A program made the translations under genes and the position numbers. A DNA stretch of 64,000 nucleotides from Lunularia cruciata (lineage: Eukaryota; Streptophyta; Marchantiopsida; Lunulariales; Lunulariaceae): assembly GCA_948567375.1 (NCBI GenBank), contig OX419758.1, forward strand, positions 6,949,001 to 7,013,000, in the 5' to 3' direction. Numbering within the stretch: position 1 is the stretch's first letter; every line of letters begins with the position of its first letter. Shown here one piece after another: positions 59,501 through 64,000 of the stretch. The notes beneath the pieces were generated by a model. The model was not told the DNA's origin, ran no database searches, and saw nothing but the letters and a program-made list of their open reading frames with translations.

Positions 59501-62042
59501 GATATGCAGGCCTGAACAAACCGGCAGAGCATGATATCACATGACCTATACAAGGTGATATGATAGGATATTACGCTGAGAGAACGCTTACACATCTGCA
59601 AAGCCCACATCGCTATTCAGCTGGTATAGATTGGGTAGACGGATGAGGAAAGTCTGAACCAGGGATATGTCTACTTTCTTCCTCACTCCCCTTTGAAAGT
59701 TTAGGTAGTTTAGTTTAAGTTTAAGTTCAGTATAGAATCGCATGTAGGCTCCTTACTTAGTAAAGTATGGCCAAACACAATGAACTCCGACGGATTCCAT
59801 GATCAATCAGATTATTAAAGAAACTGGCATGTGACTCCATACTGGTAGCAAACTAGCTCGGGATTTGCACAGTTTGACAGAGTTTAACAATCTACCTTCA
59901 CTGGAGCACAAACCATTACAACCTCCGCCTTACCTTCTGTGTCAAATTAGAACCAGTTAATGAATTCTGCTCAAGAGCTCCTCTTGAACTCATCAGTTCC
60001 TTTTAGAACGACTTGTCACTTTTCAGAATCAGAAAGGAGTCTTACTGCCAGAAGAGAAAATGGTTCGATAGCAAGAGGTCACAATTCACCACCTTCCAAC
60101 AGAGAGGCACGACCTTGTAGAGATGAACTGTGAGAGGAGGCACACACCACTAGGGTGTAATGAGATCGACAAGGCCTCTTGCGGGAAATACTTGGCAAGC
60201 TCACAACATTTGTCCACGTAGTTCCATAAACGAATGCTCTTGTCAGTGCTGGATGTGACAACCAGAGGTTTCCTCGTGCAGACATCCAGACCTGTTATTC
60301 CCTCGAAATGGAAGCCCTGCATTCTCCATGGATCCACATCAGTCAGTAGTCGCACGTGACCCAGCTCGCCTCCACATAGAATCTCGGTGATCTTCAACCT
60401 GAAGTATTCCTACACCCTTCATCCAGACTAGGCCAGGAAGGAAACATGAATACATCAAAGTTGATGACAGAGTTCACTTACATGTCCAGTTGCCTCTTTG
60501 GGTACTTCATCCGGTTTATAAAACTCTGAATTCTGAAAGGGTACTAAGACGATTTGTCTGTTTTCCAGTACGCAGACCAACAAATCCTCTGAGGGAGAGA
60601 GTGCAATACTAACTATCCGTGTTCCATTCACGTCCATTTTAAAGCAACGCGTTCTTTTAAAGCTGTCATCATCGACTTTCTCAAAGACTCCTATGATTGG
60701 TCCTGTTTCGGCACTGATAAACCCCTTCGAAAATTGGAGCATAACCTCCACAAAACCGGCTCCTGGTAGACCACCTGGAGGAGATATTGTTGACACAATC
60801 TGCATTTGTGGTGAGACGACCTTATTAAGGCCCAGGTCTCTATGCAATCCTGAATCGGGACAAAAATGCTAGATAGTGAAAACTCCAAATCCTCAGATTG
60901 TGACAGCGGCGGATGCAGACCGAGTATATACTATTCTCTTCTCTAAGCAGACGTTATTGCAGCGGATAGCTATTACTCAATAGGGTAAGCTCAGGTGTGA
61001 GCTCGTACCTCTCCAGCTTCAGTATAGAGCAATTCACCATTTTCTAATGCATACAGACACACACTTTCATCCTTCTTTTCACCTTTCTCTTTGTCTTTGT
61101 CAGCAGGAGCTGACGGATCAAAAAGCCATAAATGGTTGAGAAACTTCAGCCCTTCTCTCTTCCCTATGCCTGTAGAAACAGGCCTCAGTGCCGAATCAGT
61201 TGACCGGTATGATTTCGCGAACCCATCTCCAATCACAGTGATGAGATTCTGATCTATTGGGCAGCACTGGACCTGCAGTGATCAGGTAGGGATTGAGAGA
61301 CCAGTGAATACGGAGAACGAGAAAACCGACAAGTATTACAACAAGTGTGCCTCAAACGAGGCCGAGCAAGCAAATTTTCAGAATTTAATTAACGTCCTGG
61401 CAAATTCGTTTGGGGAGCACAGGGCAAGTCTCAGGAGATGTGCAAAGAGCTAATGCTCACATCCAAGAACAGGGAGTTTACCTGGTAAATTTCAGGTCCA
61501 GTGGAAGTTCTAATAGACGCAATTAATTTGGATTTCTCCAAACTCCAGAGCACTAGATTCCAGTCTGGAGCACCTCCTTGGGCTGCCAGACATTTGCTAT
61601 CATGACTGAAGGCAAGGGAAATATAAGACCGTGACCCGATGTCTCCGCCCATCAAAACTTTCTTCTTTTTCGAGGTAACAGAATCGAAAATGGTAATTAC
61701 AGGGCCCTTGATTTCCAGCGTCGCAAGCTTGGCTACTTCCATTGCTTTCGAAAGCTCACTGATGTCTTTCTTAGGCTCCAAAACGGGGGGCCGTTCCGGC
61801 AAACAACTCTCAGCCACCGCCACATGTTTCCTGTTGTGGCTCAGCGCTATTGCTGTAAGGGCCTCCGTATCTGCAGTCCCGCAAGCTACTTTCTGATTCT
61901 TGTCGTCTGTTTTCCACCATATCACACAATGCCCGGCCGTATAGACGATGGTGGTGTCATCCACAAAGTGCACTCCATCCCGGAGCTTTCCATGGACTCC
62001 AAACACATGATTGGGAAGCAGAGACTGAGCGATTGTCGCCAT
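53553..62042 (-). CDS. CFAP57: CFAP57 (WDR65), cilia- and flagella-associated protein
   Basis: An intact gene of 19 exons encoding 1,370 residues. Exons, 5' to 3': 62042-61482, 61272-61009, 60868-60482, 60409-60148, 59511-59294, 59093-58872, 58761-58650, 58410-58160, 57761-57609, 57360-57254, 57101-57008, 56875-56721, 56024-55839, 55589-55505, 55278-55151, 55085-55035, 54899-54734, 54399-54268, 54131-53553. Phases join without a stop. Seventeen introns are GT-AG and one is GC-AG. The N-terminal half is WD40 repeats (e.g. [28 protein letters not shown]); the rest is coiled coil with family blocks [42 protein letters not shown] and [20 protein letters not shown]57 belongs to the axoneme and helps assemble or regulate a subset of inner dynein arms, so a role in sperm flagella is expected. 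ATG at 62,042 was chosen; a GTG three codons upstream is in frame. The 51-nt exon 16 is the least certain. Stop TAA at 53,553. Confidence 0.93.
58411..58649 (-). other. CFAP57: GC-AG intron of CFAP57
   Basis: The donor is CTTACAG|GCATGT and the acceptor GAGCAG|GAGAG. Only this donor restores the frame (phase 1) into [16 protein letters not shown], which matches the family. The nearby GT two bases downstream would shift the frame. Six-base agreement with the GC-donor consensus AG|GCAAGT is partial. Confidence 0.75.
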
Positions 62043-62479
62043 CACTGCCACCCACCTAGCCCAGCTAAGAAAGAGTGAATGGCTGGAGTCTTAGAACATA
62101 CTTCCGGCGGCAAGTCATCTCTTCACCAGCTCCGTTGCTCTTCCATGTCTCCCCTTCTTCTTCCTGAACCCTCTATGGAGATCCTGCAAATTGGGCGATG
62201 ATAAACCGAAAGTCATGTATTGCTGGAGGGGTGCAAGTATCATGGGTAGTTGCAGACTTGCTTGCGGTTGGGAGTTCGTCACCTCACTTCTAAGTACTAC
62301 TTATACCTTGTTTTAATACCAAGACCTTAGCAAGGAGTTTCAGTGTGAATAGGGTTAAGATTCAGGGGTTACAGCAGTGTGTCTCGCCAATTTCCTTGTG
62401 TGGAAACTCCTGTAGTTCGATTTTGTTTCTCGTCTGTGAACTTCTTCGGACAACGACTCCAGATTCGGAACATATCAGA

Positions 62480-62990
62480 TTCGAAAGCCCTTACTTCACC
62501 CTCCCTCGCTCTGCTACACTCCCCAGATAAATACACACTTCCCTCTTTCCAAGATTCATGTGCTGTGGCCTTCTCCTTACACCTAATAACATCAATGTCG
62601 GTTTTGGCTCCACCATTCCTTTAACATGCTGGATACTTCCCAGTTGAACTTGAAAACAATTTACATCTTTAGCTAGTCCAATTCCATGGAACCCGAAAAC
62701 GTACCCCTGTCCTATTCTTGGCAAATTATCCCCTTTAAATTCGATTGACATTAAGTCCATGATGTTCCGATAATGATGCATAGGCCTCACCAATTGCTCA
62801 AAGCTAAGTTTATTGGGAATGACGTACAGCTCACCCTCACTACTTGATGAGGGTCCATATCCAGATGTATCTTGATCGTAGTCCCAGTGGAGTTAACTAC
62901 ATCTCCCAATTGATAGGAGACCATCTCATCAGTCAAATTGAGCTCCAATTTGAGTGGCGTATGAGATGAGGGAACCCGACATTGTAAGTG
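62480..62990 (-). pseudogene. Unrecognised protein-coding fragment with a frameshift
   Basis: The minus strand reads LELNLTDEMVSYQLGDVVNS and on to HLDMDPHQVV (about 62,960-62,850), then in another frame SFEQLVRPMHHYRNIMDLMS, PRIGQGYVFGFHGIGLAKDV and VEPKPTLMLLGV (62,793-62,560). The text is protein-like but I do not recognise the family. A LINE tail lies just upstream of it. It may be an exon or exons of a decayed gene. Confidence 0.35.
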
Positions 62991-63034
62991 CCGCTGAAGT
63001 TTGCATCTGAATAGTACTTATGAGACCAGAAAGA

Positions 63035-63155
63035 AACTTGAAAAAGGGCGACCTCGTAGAAAACACGAAGGATGGGATGACCCCATCAAGCCGTACAAGG
63101 GAGACACGAAAAGGCAAAATGGGGCTAAGCCCCAATAAGGTCTATATGAGAAATC
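63035..63155 (-). mobile_element. LINE tail T4, minus strand
   Basis: Contains the family tail with the hairpin region (ggggctaagcccc on the plus strand at about 63,122) plus the last codons of the endonuclease ORF (gcagatttctcatatag on the minus strand). Target duplications were not recognised. Confidence 0.7.
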
Positions 63156-64000
63156 TGCCCAACCAAAAAGGGAATAATATCGTTTCCTCTATAATAACCA
63201 ACGAAGTCTTAATCCAATAGCCTAGTCCTCCAGTTGTGAATCCAACCGTGATCAGTGCAATTCGTTGTATACACACACCCACCCACCTGGAGAGCTCCCT
63301 CCGAACAATAGAGGCGTTTCCATTTCAGTACTTTTGTGGAATACTAAAGGGTTGTCCTATCCGGGCGCTCCGATTGCATATTCCTTGCCAAGTACACATG
63401 CTCTTGGACTAGACTTACCGCAGTACACAGCTAGTCCTCGATATGGCGAATCCAAGCTACTGGAACCTCGGCTCCAACCCACGACCCCCAATGGAGCCCA
63501 CAACAAAGCTTAAAAGTATTAAGTTGATCTGTGTTAGTTTTCAGCTAGTATTGTACTCAAAAGTGTGTTCGAGGTGGCAAAGTGTGCGCAAAGCGCTAAC
63601 TTGGGTAATAAGTAAGTAGGTCTCGAAAAAGGAAAGCTCAGAGGTGAAGGTATTGGTGCTCGAACGAGCCGAGCGAGAAACAAACAATAACAATAACCGC
63701 GCGGTTGAAATGTGGAGAGGAAGAAGTAGGGGAGGGGAGGGGAGGGGAGGGAAGAAGAGAAGCGAGGAGAGGGAGGTAGGGAGAGAGGCTTTGGAGAACC
63801 CGAAGCGAAGAAGGCACCCTAAAATAGTGGCAGCAGAGGGAGCGAGAGGAGAGGGTTCTAAGGGCAGGAAGACCCAAAATAGAGACACGGAGGAAGAAAG
63901 AGAGACAGAGACAGAAGTGGGGAGAGTGTCGAGAGTTCGTCTTCAGCTGTAACTGAACTGACTGGTCCCATACGAGTTGTAACAACCCCAACATGAGGAG
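63156..64000. other. Intergenic, with a G-rich tandem repeat
   Basis: No gene recognised. At about 63,729-63,751 the plus strand has repeated GGGGA units (four G runs), which could fold as a G-quadruplex. Long ORFs on both strands here follow from this simple, purine-rich composition. Confidence 0.5.

Noticed and set aside
63541-63994. Three long overlapping ORFs on both strands near the right edge
   Set aside because: They follow from purine-rich simple sequence; the translations are low-complexity Leu/Ser/Pro or Arg/Glu with no domain.
1-64000. tRNA, rRNA or CRISPR features
   Set aside because: I saw no cloverleaf-like sequence, ribosomal signature or direct-repeat array with spacers.

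Overview
The window looks like nuclear DNA of a seed-free streptophyte with swimming sperm: a bryophyte, lycophyte or fern, or possibly a charophyte. The main evidence is an intact, intron-rich minus-strand gene at 53.5-62.0 kb for CFAP57 (WDR65), a motile-cilium protein that flowering plants lack. The window also carries plant-type Ty3 chromoviruses, a FAR1-like Mutator transposase and a plant LRR receptor-kinase pseudogene. I cannot name the species. CFAP57 is the only intact protein-coding gene I can support. Everything else is transposon, pseudogene or unassigned sequence.

Layout. 1-2.13 kb is a paralogue of 18.2-20.5 kb. 2.6-13.8 kb is one decayed non-LTR retrotransposon (LINE, copy L1) split by a nest of LTR elements: a solo LTR of family B that itself holds a family-A LTR, two more family-A solo LTRs, and a nearly complete minus-strand chromovirus (family B) with both LTRs and a perfect 5-bp target duplication. 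15.8-17.75 kb is a second, 5'-truncated LINE copy (L2) with its own target duplication. 18-23.5 kb holds the paralogous segment, tiny 3'-tail copies of the same LINE and a group II intron domain V hairpin. 23.6-25.7 kb is a FAR1/MULE transposase pseudogene. 26.2-35.8 kb is a LINE remnant around a large Ty3-type element (element C). 36-46 kb is AT-rich decayed repeat sequence with two more family-A LTRs. 46.1-50.1 kb is the LRR receptor-kinase pseudogene, 50-53.5 kb has no recognisable gene, 53.5-62.0 kb is CFAP57, and 62-64 kb holds unassigned fragments and another LINE tail.

The most interesting object is element C. Its polyprotein region reads gag (two CCHC knuckles), protease, a complete-looking C5 cytosine-methyltransferase domain, reverse transcriptase, RNase H, integrase and a C-terminal PHD finger. 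It thus combines a possible writer of DNA methylation with a possible reader of histone marks. The copy is dead, but the methyltransferase region stays in one frame for about 980 bp, broken only by stop codons that fit C-to-T transitions. A second theme is the LINE family. It ends in a zinc knuckle plus restriction-like endonuclease module (R2-like layout) and has scattered 79-100-bp 3' tails, several flanked by clear target-site duplications, with a perfect hairpin at the start of the tail.
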